Assembly (NCBI RefSeq): GCF_001439815.1
Contig: NZ_JYLM01000004.1
Coordinates: 124,001-188,000, forward strand
Source of the DNA: Pseudomonas orientalis
Lineage (GTDB): Bacteria > Pseudomonadota > Gammaproteobacteria > Pseudomonadales > Pseudomonadaceae
Reading direction: 5' to 3'
Length of the DNA stretch: 64,000 nucleotides
Shown here: piece by piece, positions 57,264 to 64,000 of the stretch
Layout of the letters: each line of letters opens with the position of its first letter
Position numbering within the stretch: position 1 is the stretch's first letter
Notes under the pieces: generated by a model
The model's input: only the letters and a program-made list of their open reading frames with translations
What the model was told of the DNA's origin: nothing
The model's database searches: none
Made by a program: the position numbers and the translations under genes

Positions 57264-58180
57264 ACATGAAGAAATTCAAGCGGCGCTTGGATCGCATCGT
57301 GCCCAGTGGCAAGCAGGTGGTCATCGGGATTCCCTTCCTCTGGCTGTTCCTGTTTTTCGCACTGCCGTTTTTCATCGTATTGAAAATCAGCTTTGCCGAA
57401 GCCGACGTGGCGATCCCGCCCTACACCGAGATCTACACCTACGTTGAGCAGAAGCTGCAAGTGGTGCTGAACCTGGCCAACTACAGCTTGCTGGCGGGCG
57501 ACGAGCTGTATATCGCTGCCTATCTGGGCTCGCTGAAGATGGCGTTCTTCAGCACGCTGCTGTGCCTGCTGATCGGCTACCCGATGGCCTACGCCATCGC
57601 CACTGCGCGCAAAGAGATGCAGACCGTGCTGGTGCTGCTGATCATGATGCCGACCTGGACCGCGATCCTGATCCGCGTGTATGCGTGGATGGGCATTCTG
57701 AGCAACAACGGTCTGCTCAATGGCTTCCTGATGTCCATGGGGCTGATCAACGAGCCGCTGCAGATCCTCAACACCAATATCGCGGTGTATATCGGCGTGG
57801 TCTATTCCTACCTGCCGTTCATGATCCTGCCGCTGTACGCCAACCTGGTGAAGCACGACCAGAGCCTGCTGGAGGCCGCGTCCGACTTGGGCTCAAGCAC
57901 CTTCAACAGCTTCTGGAAAATTACCGTGCCGCTGTCCAAGAACGGCATCATCGCCGGCTGCATGCTGGTGTTTATCCCGGTGGTGGGCGAGTTCGTGATC
58001 CCGGAACTGCTCGGCGGCCCGGAAACCCTGATGATCGGTAAAGTGCTGTGGCAGGAATTCTTCAATAACCGTGACTGGCCGGTGGCGTCCGCCCTGGCGG
58101 TGGTGATGCTGGCGATCCTGATCGTGCCGATCATCCTGTTCAACCGCAGTCAGGCCAAAGAGCTGGAGGGCAAGATATGA
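57260..58180 (+). CDS. spuG: Polyamine ABC transporter permease SpuG
   Basis: PotH-type permease, 306 residues, with about six hydrophobic helices. The EAA loop reads LLEAASDLGSSTFNSFWKIT, followed by VPLSKNGIIAGCMLVFIPVV. ATG 57260 overlaps the spuF stop (ATGA); a longer frame from 57227 would lie inside spuF. Pairs with SpuH. Confidence 0.95.
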   Translation: MNMKKFKRRLDRIVPSGKQVVIGIPFLWLFLFFALPFFIVLKISFAEADVAIPPYTEIYTYVEQKLQVVLNLANYSLLAGDELYIAAYLGSLKMAFFSTLLCLLIGYPMAYAIATARKEMQTVLVLLIMMPTWTAILIRVYAWMGILSNNGLLNGFLMSMGLINEPLQILNTNIAVYIGVVYSYLPFMILPLYANLVKHDQSLLEAASDLGSSTFNSFWKITVPLSKNGIIAGCMLVFIPVVGEFVIPELLGGPETLMIGKVLWQEFFNNRDWPVASALAVVMLAILIVPIILFNRSQAKELEGKI

Positions 58181-59061
58181 AACGCTTTCGTTTCTCCAGC
58201 TTCATGCTGGTCGTGGGGTTGTTGTTCATCTACCTGCCGATGCTGATCCTGGTGATCTACTCGTTCAACGAATCCAAGCTGGTGACGGTGTGGGGCGGTT
58301 GGTCGATCAAGTGGTACGTGGGCCTGCTGGACAATACCCAGTTGATGGGCTCGGTGGCGCGTTCGCTGGAAATCGCCTGCTACACGGCGGTGGCGGCGGT
58401 GGCGCTGGGTACGCTGGCGGCGTTCGTGCTGACGCGTATCAGCCAGTTCAAGGGCCGCACGCTGTTCGGCGGCCTGGTCACGGCGCCGTTGGTGATGCCG
58501 GAAGTGATCACCGGTCTGTCGCTGTTGCTGCTGTTCGTGGCCATGGCGCAGATGATCGGCTGGCCCCAGGAGCGTGGCATCGTCACCATCTGGATCGCCC
58601 ACACGACGTTCTGCGCGGCGTATGTGGCGGTGGTGGTGTCGGCGCGCCTGCGTGAGCTGGACCTGTCGATCGAAGAAGCGGCGATGGATCTGGGGGCACG
58701 GCCGTGGAAGGTGTTCTTCCTGATCACCATTCCGATGATCGCGCCATCGCTGGCGGCGGGCGGCATGATGTCGTTCGCGCTGTCCCTGGACGACCTGGTA
58801 CTGGCCAGCTTCGTATCGGGCCCGGGTTCGACCACCTTGCCGATGGAAGTGTTTTCGGCGGTGCGTCTTGGGGTCAAACCCGAGATCAACGCGGTGGCGA
58901 GCCTGATCCTGCTGGCGGTGTCGCTGGTGACTTTCCTGGTGTGGTTCTTCAGCCGCCGTGCCGAAGAGCATCGCAAGAAAGCCATCCAGCAAGCCATCGA
59001 AGAGGCCGCGGCGGATGGCTGGCAGCAGCCGGACAAGCGCCGCGCCCCAGCCCCGGTCTAA
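58177..59061 (+). CDS. spuH: Polyamine ABC transporter permease SpuH
   Basis: PotI-type permease, 294 residues, six helices. EAA loop IEEAAMDLGARPWKVFFLIT and the SFALSLDDLVLASFVSGPGS segment are typical. Overlaps spuG by four bases and is the last gene of the operon; a REPIN follows. Confidence 0.95.
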   Translation: MKRFRFSSFMLVVGLLFIYLPMLILVIYSFNESKLVTVWGGWSIKWYVGLLDNTQLMGSVARSLEIACYTAVAAVALGTLAAFVLTRISQFKGRTLFGGLVTAPLVMPEVITGLSLLLLFVAMAQMIGWPQERGIVTIWIAHTTFCAAYVAVVVSARLRELDLSIEEAAMDLGARPWKVFFLITIPMIAPSLAAGGMMSFALSLDDLVLASFVSGPGSTTLPMEVFSAVRLGVKPEINAVASLILLAVSLVTFLVWFFSRRAEEHRKKAIQQAIEEAAADGWQQPDKRRAPAPV

Positions 59062-59076
59062 CTGCCGGAACTGGGT

Positions 59077-59174
59077 AAAAATGTGGGAGGGGGCTTGCCC
59101 CCGATTGCAGTGTGTCAGCCAGCTAATCTTTGGCTGATACTCCGCTATCGGGGGCAAGCCCCCTCCCACATTTT
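59077..59174. repeat. REPIN, family 1
   Basis: Inverted cores AAAATGTGGGAGGGGGCTTG and complement between the convergent spuH and HD-domain genes. Confidence 0.93.
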
Positions 59175-59192
59175 GATTGCATTTCAGGCTGG

Positions 59193-59834
59193 TTAAGCTG
59201 ACCACGGCGACTGGCGAATCACCTCGACAAAGTTCATCGGCTTGAACCCCGGCTCCTGATCCACCAGCACATCGGTCTTCACGTTGCCAAACGTGGTCTG
59301 CGGGCGGTGGCGCAAGCCGTCGGCGAATGCGCAGATGATGCATTCCTTGAACCCCTCACCGCGTGGATGCGCATGCACCACCGCTTCGCGCTGCACCGTG
59401 GAAAATGCGGCGTAGTCCATGCCCAGCACGTCCATCTCCACCCCGGCGGTGACCAGCGCCACGGTAGGGCGCAGATGCTGCGGCACGCCCGGCGTGGTGT
59501 GCAGGGCGATGGAAAGCCACACTTGTTCGATATCGTCATCGCTCAGCCCATAGGGTTTGAGAAAGGCGGCCGCCGCGTTGGCGCCGTCCACTTCGAAACG
59601 TTCATTGTCGCTGCGATGGCCTTCCACCAGGCCGAGGTCGTGGAACATCGCGCCGACGTACAACAGCTCCGGGTTGTAGGCCAGTTGCTTGCGCTCACCG
59701 CTCAAGGCGCCGAACAGGAATACTCGACGGGAGTGGTGGTAGAGCAGGTCCGACTCAATGTCGCGGATGTATTCGGTGGTGGCCCTGGCCAGGGCGCTGT
59801 CGGGGATTTTGATGCCGGCGATGGTGGTGCTCAT
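59193..59834 (-). CDS. HD-domain hydrolase (cyanamide-hydratase-like)
   Basis: A 213-residue protein of the HD superfamily. Metal ligands are expected at H34 (YHHSRRVFLFG), H65-D66 (GAMFHDLGL) and a later aspartate. The pattern HSRRVFLFG, then LLYVGAMFHDLGL, then IALHTTPGVP resembles the DDI/cyanamide hydratase branch rather than phosphodiesterases. ATG 59834 has AGAGGAGAG upstream. It diverges from a GlxA-type regulator that probably controls it. The true substrate is unknown; nitrile or cyanamide-type compounds are only one possibility. Confidence 0.75.
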   Translation of the reverse strand: MSTTIAGIKIPDSALARATTEYIRDIESDLLYHHSRRVFLFGALSGERKQLAYNPELLYVGAMFHDLGLVEGHRSDNERFEVDGANAAAAFLKPYGLSDDDIEQVWLSIALHTTPGVPQHLRPTVALVTAGVEMDVLGMDYAAFSTVQREAVVHAHPRGEGFKECIICAFADGLRHRPQTTFGNVKTDVLVDQEPGFKPMNFVEVIRQSPWSA

Positions 59835-59972
59835 GGTGGCTCTCCTCTGGAAAGCGTCCAGTCTCGTTGCGCGTGCGCGATGGAGCCATCGCAACGATGG
59901 AGCGTTCTCGGCCAATGTGCCACCACTTCGTGCCAAGGCAAAATCGGCTAGGGTAAGGCCTGCGACAATCCA

Positions 59973-59988
59973 AGTGTGGGAGGGGGAT
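59973..59988. repeat. Truncated REP, family 1
   Basis: AGTGTGGGAGGGGGAT, only the left half of the core, 35 bases before the GlxA-type regulator start. Confidence 0.55.
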
Positions 59989-60022
59989 TTGTGTTTATCC
60001 AGTTGGAAAAAGGTGTGCCTTC

Positions 60023-61006
60023 ATGAGCAAAACCGTCGCCATCCTGATCTTCCCCGGCGTCCAGTCACTGGATGTGACCGGGCCGATGGATGTGTTCTGC
60101 GAGGCCAACCGCTTCCTGGCGCCCGAAGAGCACTACCGCCTGGAAGTCATTGGCCTGGGCCACGGCACGATGGCGTGCTCGAACGGTTTGTCCTTGCAGG
60201 CGCATAAGCACTACAGCGAAGCGTTGCAGCCCTACGACCTGTTGCTGGTCGCGGGCGGCCCGCAACTGCCCTTCGAGGATTTCGGCTCCCGGTTTGATGA
60301 GTGGCTGCGCGGTGCCACTGCCAGGGCACAGCGCTTCGGCTCGATCTGCAACGGCGCCTTCATGCTGGCCCGCGCTGGTCTGCTGGACGGTAGAACCGTC
60401 ACTACTCATTGGAATGATGCCGCCAGCCTGGCGCGCCTGTGCCCCTCGGCCCAGGTCGAAGCCGACCGCCTCTACGTGCAGGACGGCAAGCTCTACACCT
60501 CGGCCGGGGTCACGGCGGGGATCGACCTGTCGCTGTACCTGCTGGCCCAGGACCATGGCCCGGAAGTCGCATTGAGCGTGGCCAAGCGCCTGGTGGTGTT
60601 CACCCAGCGTGCGGGCGGCCAGTCGCAGTTCAGCCCGTTCCTCACGCCCCATGCCGAAACCACCTCGGCGGTGGCGCTGGTGCAGTTGTACGTGCTGGCG
60701 AACCTGACCGGGGATTTGGGCATTGCCGACCTGGCCAGGGCGGCCAATATGAGCGCGCGCAATTTCTCCCGGGTGTTCGCCCGTGAAGCGCGCATCACGC
60801 CTGCGGAATTTGTCGAGAGGGCGCGCGTGGACGCGGCGCGGGTGATGCTCGAAAGCACTCACGCGCCGCTGAAGACCGTGGCCTATCAATGCGGGTTTCG
60901 CGATGCCCAGCATATGCGCAGTGTGTTCAACCGCCGGCTGGGCGTGACGCCGCAGCAGTTCAGGCTGAATTTCGCCGTAAATGTGGGAGGGGGCTTGCCC
61001 CGATGA
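60023..61006 (+). CDS. GlxA-family AraC regulator with DJ-1/PfpI domain
   Basis: A 327-residue regulator. Residues 1-190 form a DJ-1/PfpI-like sensor domain with the nucleophile-elbow cysteine C109 (FGSICNGAFMLARAG) and TVTTHWNDAASLA. Residues 215-315 form an AraC double helix-turn-helix (LARAANMSARNFSRVFAREA, YQCGFRDAQHMRSVFNRRLG). The last eight residues (NVGGGLPR) and the stop codon are encoded by the neighbouring REPIN, so the natural C-terminus has been altered by that repeat. Divergent from the HD-domain gene. Confidence 0.9.
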   Translation: MSKTVAILIFPGVQSLDVTGPMDVFCEANRFLAPEEHYRLEVIGLGHGTMACSNGLSLQAHKHYSEALQPYDLLLVAGGPQLPFEDFGSRFDEWLRGATARAQRFGSICNGAFMLARAGLLDGRTVTTHWNDAASLARLCPSAQVEADRLYVQDGKLYTSAGVTAGIDLSLYLLAQDHGPEVALSVAKRLVVFTQRAGGQSQFSPFLTPHAETTSAVALVQLYVLANLTGDLGIADLARAANMSARNFSRVFAREARITPAEFVERARVDAARVMLESTHAPLKTVAYQCGFRDAQHMRSVFNRRLGVTPQQFRLNFAVNVGGGLPR

Positions 61007-61073
61007 GGGAGTGTCAGCCAGCACCTATGTGACTGACCCACCGCCATCGGGGGCAAGCCCCCTCCCACATTTT
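60978..61073. repeat. REPIN, family 1
   Basis: Inverted cores AAATGTGGGAGGGGGCTTGC and complement. Its left arm overlaps the last 29 bases of the GlxA-type regulator gene and provides its TGA. Confidence 0.93.
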
Positions 61074-61090
61074 GACCGAGTGGAGCCTAA

Positions 61091-63445
61091 CTATCTGGCA
61101 GGCAACAGTTTCAAGGTGCCACGGGTATTCGCCGTGATTTCTTCTTCACTGAAATGCGCCTGCTCATACCCGCCTTCGATATAGGTTTGTGCCTGGTCGC
61201 TGTAGTGCGCATCAAACGGCACGCCGCTTTGTCCCACCGGGTTGATGGTCAGGGCATGGGCAGGATCGGCGAAGTCGATCAGGCGGCGGGTCGAAGGGCC
61301 GTAGGTCACCGGCCAGGGTGCCGGGCCGATCAGGGCGGTCTGGTTGTTCGGCACTTCGTGGCTGCCCGGTGCCGCGAAGGGGCCGACGTTGAAGAGCTTG
61401 TCCAGCGGCTTCTGCATACCCAGCGGGTGGCCGTGGGTCAGGGTGTGCGCTTTGCCCCACTGCCACTGGGACGGGTCATCGCCGAAGGTGGCTTTCAGGT
61501 GCGCCAGGCTGTTGTCCCAGGCCCGCTTGACGGTGTCGGCCCGCGTGCCGTTCCACCAGGGCGAATCCGGGGTGGCGGCTAGGCGTGGCAGGGCCGCGTC
61601 GATCACGCGGGTGCCGAGCAGCGTCTTGAACAGCGCGTCGCCCAGTTTCGGGTGAAAGGTCGCATCGGCGAGGTTGAACAGCAACTGGTTGAACAGGGTG
61701 GCGCTGGTGGAGTCCAGCGGGTAATCGCCTGTCCAGCTTGCCAGTTGCTCCACCAGCTTCAACTGCGCCGGGTCTGTGACCACCTCGCGCAGCACCGGCA
61801 ACAGCGGCGCCAGCAGTCGCGGGCCAAAGGCGGTGGTGGTGCCCAGTTGCAGGGCCTGGCTATTGTCCACGTCCCACTTCACGCGGCTGTCGCTCAATTG
61901 CGCATTCAACTGCTGGCCACGGTCGGCCAGGTTGTAATAGCCAGGGATCTCCATGCCGGTGGGCGATGTCGGCTGGGCGTTGGCGGAAACCACATAGCCG
62001 CGCGCCGGGTTTTCTTCCTGGGGGTTGGCGCTGAACGGGTAGAAGCCCACTTTATCGGCCTGGGTGGTACTGCCGTCGAGGATGAACCCCGGATTGACGC
62101 CGGCCGGGCGTATCGGCAATTGCGCCGCCGCCCACCAGCCGATATCGCCCCGGGCATTGGCCCACACGATATTCAGGCCCGGCGCCGATACCTTGGCCGC
62201 TGCAGCGCGTGCCTTGGCCAGGGTGTCGGCGCGGTTGAGCTGGTAGAAGCCTTCGAGAATCGGGTTTTCCGTATCGAGGAACGCCCACCACATGGCAATC
62301 GGCGTGGCGCCGGCCTGTTCACCGAGTACGTCATTGACGATCGGACCGTGGGGCGAGTGGCGCAGGGTCAGCGTGACCGGGGCCTGGCCCTTGACCTGGA
62401 TTTGCTGTTCGCTGCTGGTCATGTCGACCCACTGGCCGTGATACCAGACCTGGTTGGGGTTGGCAGGGTTGACCTTCTCGGCGATCAGGTCGAGGTCGTC
62501 GTTCTGGAACATGGTCAGGCTCCAGCCGAAATCCAGGTTGTGTCCCAGGAATGCCACCGGCACCAGCGCGTTGTGATAGCCATACAACTCAAAGCCAGGC
62601 GCCGACAGCTGCGCCTCGTACCACACCGATGGCACCGAAAAGCGAATATGCGGATCGCCGGCCAATAACGGCTTGCCGCTTTTGGTACGGTTGCCGCTGA
62701 TGGCCCAGGCGTTGCTGCCCTCGAACTGCGGCAGGCCGTTATCGGCCAGGGCCTGTTCGCTCAAGCGGGCAAGGGCGCCGAGGTTTTTCCAATCGCCGGC
62801 CGCCAGGTTGAGCGCGCCTTTGGGCTGCCAGTCGAGGTCGAAGACCTTGAGGTAGTCGCTGCCCAACTGGTCACGCACATAGGTCAGCACCGGTTCGGTA
62901 CGAAAGGCTGCGGCAAAGCTGTAGGCCATGTACCCGGCGACACTGATGGAGTCCTCGGCAGTGAAGGGCCGCTTGGGAATGCCCAGCACATCGAACTCCA
63001 TCGGGCTGGCGTGGCTGGCCTGATATTGGTTGACGCCGTCCAGGTAGGCTTGCAAGGCCTTCCAGGCGGGCGAGTCCGGGTTCATGTGCTCGACGTAGCT
63101 CAGGGCGCGCTCGCGAATGCGCAGGCTGCGAAACAGCTTGTCGGTCTCCAGCAGCTTGGGCCCCAGCACTTCGGCCAGTTCGCCACGGGCCAGGCGGCGC
63201 ATGATCTCCATCTGGAACAACCGGTCCTGGGCATGCACATAGCCCAGCGCGCGGTACAGGTCGGCCTCGTTCTCGGCGCGGATATGCGGCACGCCACGGT
63301 CGTCATAGCGTACGGTGACCGAGCCTTGCAGGTGCGCCAGCGTGACCGTGCCCTGGCGGGTGGGTTGCTTGCTGTAGATGTACCCGCCGGCGCCAACGGC
63401 GACCAGCACAACCAGCACCACGAGAGCCTGCAAGACACGCTTCAT
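61091..63445 (-). CDS. Penicillin-acylase-family N-terminal-nucleophile hydrolase
   Basis: A 784-residue exported precursor of the penicillin G acylase/acyl-homoserine-lactone acylase family. Signal anchor VLQALVVLVVLVAVGAGGYI, then the alpha chain with GVPHIRAENEADLYRALGYV. The self-processing site is G/S in QFEGSNAWAISGNRT; S244 would be the N-terminal nucleophile of the beta chain. The beta-chain asparagine and arginine regions (NNQTALIGPAPWPVTYGPST) are present. Substrates could be beta-lactams or N-acyl-homoserine lactones (QuiP/PvdQ relatives). The thioredoxin-like gene lies 27 bases upstream on the same strand. Confidence 0.9.
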   Translation of the reverse strand: MKRVLQALVVLVVLVAVGAGGYIYSKQPTRQGTVTLAHLQGSVTVRYDDRGVPHIRAENEADLYRALGYVHAQDRLFQMEIMRRLARGELAEVLGPKLLETDKLFRSLRIRERALSYVEHMNPDSPAWKALQAYLDGVNQYQASHASPMEFDVLGIPKRPFTAEDSISVAGYMAYSFAAAFRTEPVLTYVRDQLGSDYLKVFDLDWQPKGALNLAAGDWKNLGALARLSEQALADNGLPQFEGSNAWAISGNRTKSGKPLLAGDPHIRFSVPSVWYEAQLSAPGFELYGYHNALVPVAFLGHNLDFGWSLTMFQNDDLDLIAEKVNPANPNQVWYHGQWVDMTSSEQQIQVKGQAPVTLTLRHSPHGPIVNDVLGEQAGATPIAMWWAFLDTENPILEGFYQLNRADTLAKARAAAAKVSAPGLNIVWANARGDIGWWAAAQLPIRPAGVNPGFILDGSTTQADKVGFYPFSANPQEENPARGYVVSANAQPTSPTGMEIPGYYNLADRGQQLNAQLSDSRVKWDVDNSQALQLGTTTAFGPRLLAPLLPVLREVVTDPAQLKLVEQLASWTGDYPLDSTSATLFNQLLFNLADATFHPKLGDALFKTLLGTRVIDAALPRLAATPDSPWWNGTRADTVKRAWDNSLAHLKATFGDDPSQWQWGKAHTLTHGHPLGMQKPLDKLFNVGPFAAPGSHEVPNNQTALIGPAPWPVTYGPSTRRLIDFADPAHALTINPVGQSGVPFDAHYSDQAQTYIEGGYEQAHFSEEEITANTRGTLKLLPAR

Positions 63446-63472
63446 CGACTTTCCTTACCCAGAATGGACGGA

Positions 63473-64000
63473 CTACGGTTGCCCAGGCCACGAACAATAG
63501 CAGCCCACCGCCAGGGTGTGCGTGGCATTCACTTCGCGTCCGGCCTGCAGGGCCTTGAGGATCGGCTCGATAAAGCTGTTGCCGGCGTTGCAGGTCAGCC
63601 CTTCGCTGTACGGCCCGAAATAGGCGAGTTTGCCCGTACGGTCCCAAATGCCCACGGCCGGGCTGGCCGGTACCTGGTCGGCGCCGGGCAGGGCGTCGAG
63701 GGTTTTCATCCGGCGCAGGTTGTCCGGCAGGGCGCCGTGGCTGCCGGTTTTTTGCAGGGCATAGAACTCGACACCTTGCGGCGCGTAGTGCTCGATCAGC
63801 TCGCCCAGGTGTTGCTGGTTACCGACATTGCACGGGCAGGCCGGGTCCCAGAAGTGCACCAGGCGAATCGGGCCAGGGCCGCTGAGTGCGGCGGGCAGTT
63901 GCAGCGCATCGCCGGAGAATACCGCCGTGTGCTCGCTGAAGGCGCGCAGGTAACGGCCCTGGAACCAGTCATACGCGGCCCATAGCACGCCGGCGCAGAT
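63473..64000 (-). CDS. Thioredoxin-like DUF6436-type protein (5' end outside window)
   Basis: At least 175 residues; the frame is open to the window edge, so the start is beyond 64000 (the first in-window candidate is GTG 63988). An N-terminal hydrophobic part leads to a thioredoxin-like fold: IRLVHFWDPACPCNVGNQQH carries a CPC motif where thioredoxins have CXXC, and GIWDRTGKLAYFGPYSEGL resembles the TlpA/peroxiredoxin strand region. More cysteines follow (LTCNAG, VGCYCSW). Family name DUF6436 is from memory and tentative. Probably co-transcribed with the acylase. Confidence 0.7.
   Translation of the reverse strand: MCAGVLWAAYDWFQGRYLRAFSEHTAVFSGDALQLPAALSGPGPIRLVHFWDPACPCNVGNQQHLGELIEHYAPQGVEFYALQKTGSHGALPDNLRRMKTLDALPGADQVPASPAVGIWDRTGKLAYFGPYSEGLTCNAGNSFIEPILKALQAGREVNATHTLAVGCYCSWPGQP

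Noticed and set aside
58150..59343. 397-codon frame antisense to spuH running through a REPIN
   Set aside because: It crosses the repeat and the convergent intergenic gap and has no protein-like pattern.

Overview
The window reads as chromosomal DNA of a Pseudomonas of the P. fluorescens group. The trxA-rho-ubiD, zapA-6S RNA-ygfA, pepP-ubiH-ubiI, gcvTH, argE-argA and spu (polyamine) neighbourhoods are all typical of pseudomonads. Many intergenic gaps hold the paired, inverted repeats (REPINs, core GTGGGAGGGGGCTTGCCCCC) that are abundant in that group. Genes are dense and GC-rich. I see no tRNA, rRNA, CRISPR array, prophage or complete insertion sequence.

Layout. 1-3.0 kb: end of a chaperone-usher fimbrial cluster (usher plus minor subunit). 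3.0-6.8 kb: four-gene polar amino-acid ABC importer with a divergent GntR/FadR-type regulator and a candidate operator between them. 6.9-13.3 kb: trxA, rho, a membrane acyltransferase, ubiD and a ferredoxin-type reductase. 13.4-24.6 kb: housekeeping genes (ChaC-like, glpT, quinone reductase, EVE protein, ygfA, 6S RNA, zapA, ygfB family, pepP-ubiH-DUF4442-ubiI). 24.7-30.5 kb: iron(III) importer behind a Fur-box-like site, gcvT-gcvH without gcvP, and a DegT-type aminotransferase. 30.7-39.1 kb: small secreted protein, NfeD/SPFH pair, orphan GspE-like ATPase, a 521-bp noncoding element with perfect 20-bp terminal inverted repeats, CYTH/CHAD triphosphatase, argE and argA. 39.2-47.8 kb: sulfur-scavenging block (tauA-like binding protein alone, OprD-family porin, lsfA, ssuEADCBF). 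47.9-59.1 kb: TetR regulator and polyamine uptake and catabolism (spuI, divergent spuBCDEFGH). 59.2-64 kb: HD-domain protein, GlxA-type regulator, penicillin-acylase-family hydrolase and a thioredoxin-like protein cut by the window edge.

How the genes work together. The sulfur block covers uptake across the outer membrane (porin), periplasmic capture (TauA, SsuA), import (SsuBC), desulfonation with reduced flavin (SsuD, SsuE) and peroxide defence (LsfA). The spu block covers polyamine capture (SpuD, SpuE), import (SpuFGH), glutamylation (SpuB, SpuI) and transamination (SpuC). In three places a partner normally expected is absent: gcvP after gcvTH, tauBCD after tauA, and the glutamine-amidotransferase hydrolase (spuA/puuD) between spuI and spuB. 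The first two places carry a REPIN; the third holds a short ORF whose first residues resemble the start of the missing gene. I found no clearly unprecedented multi-gene system. The strongest unexplained structure is the terminal-inverted-repeat element at 34350-34870 with its internal nested hairpins.
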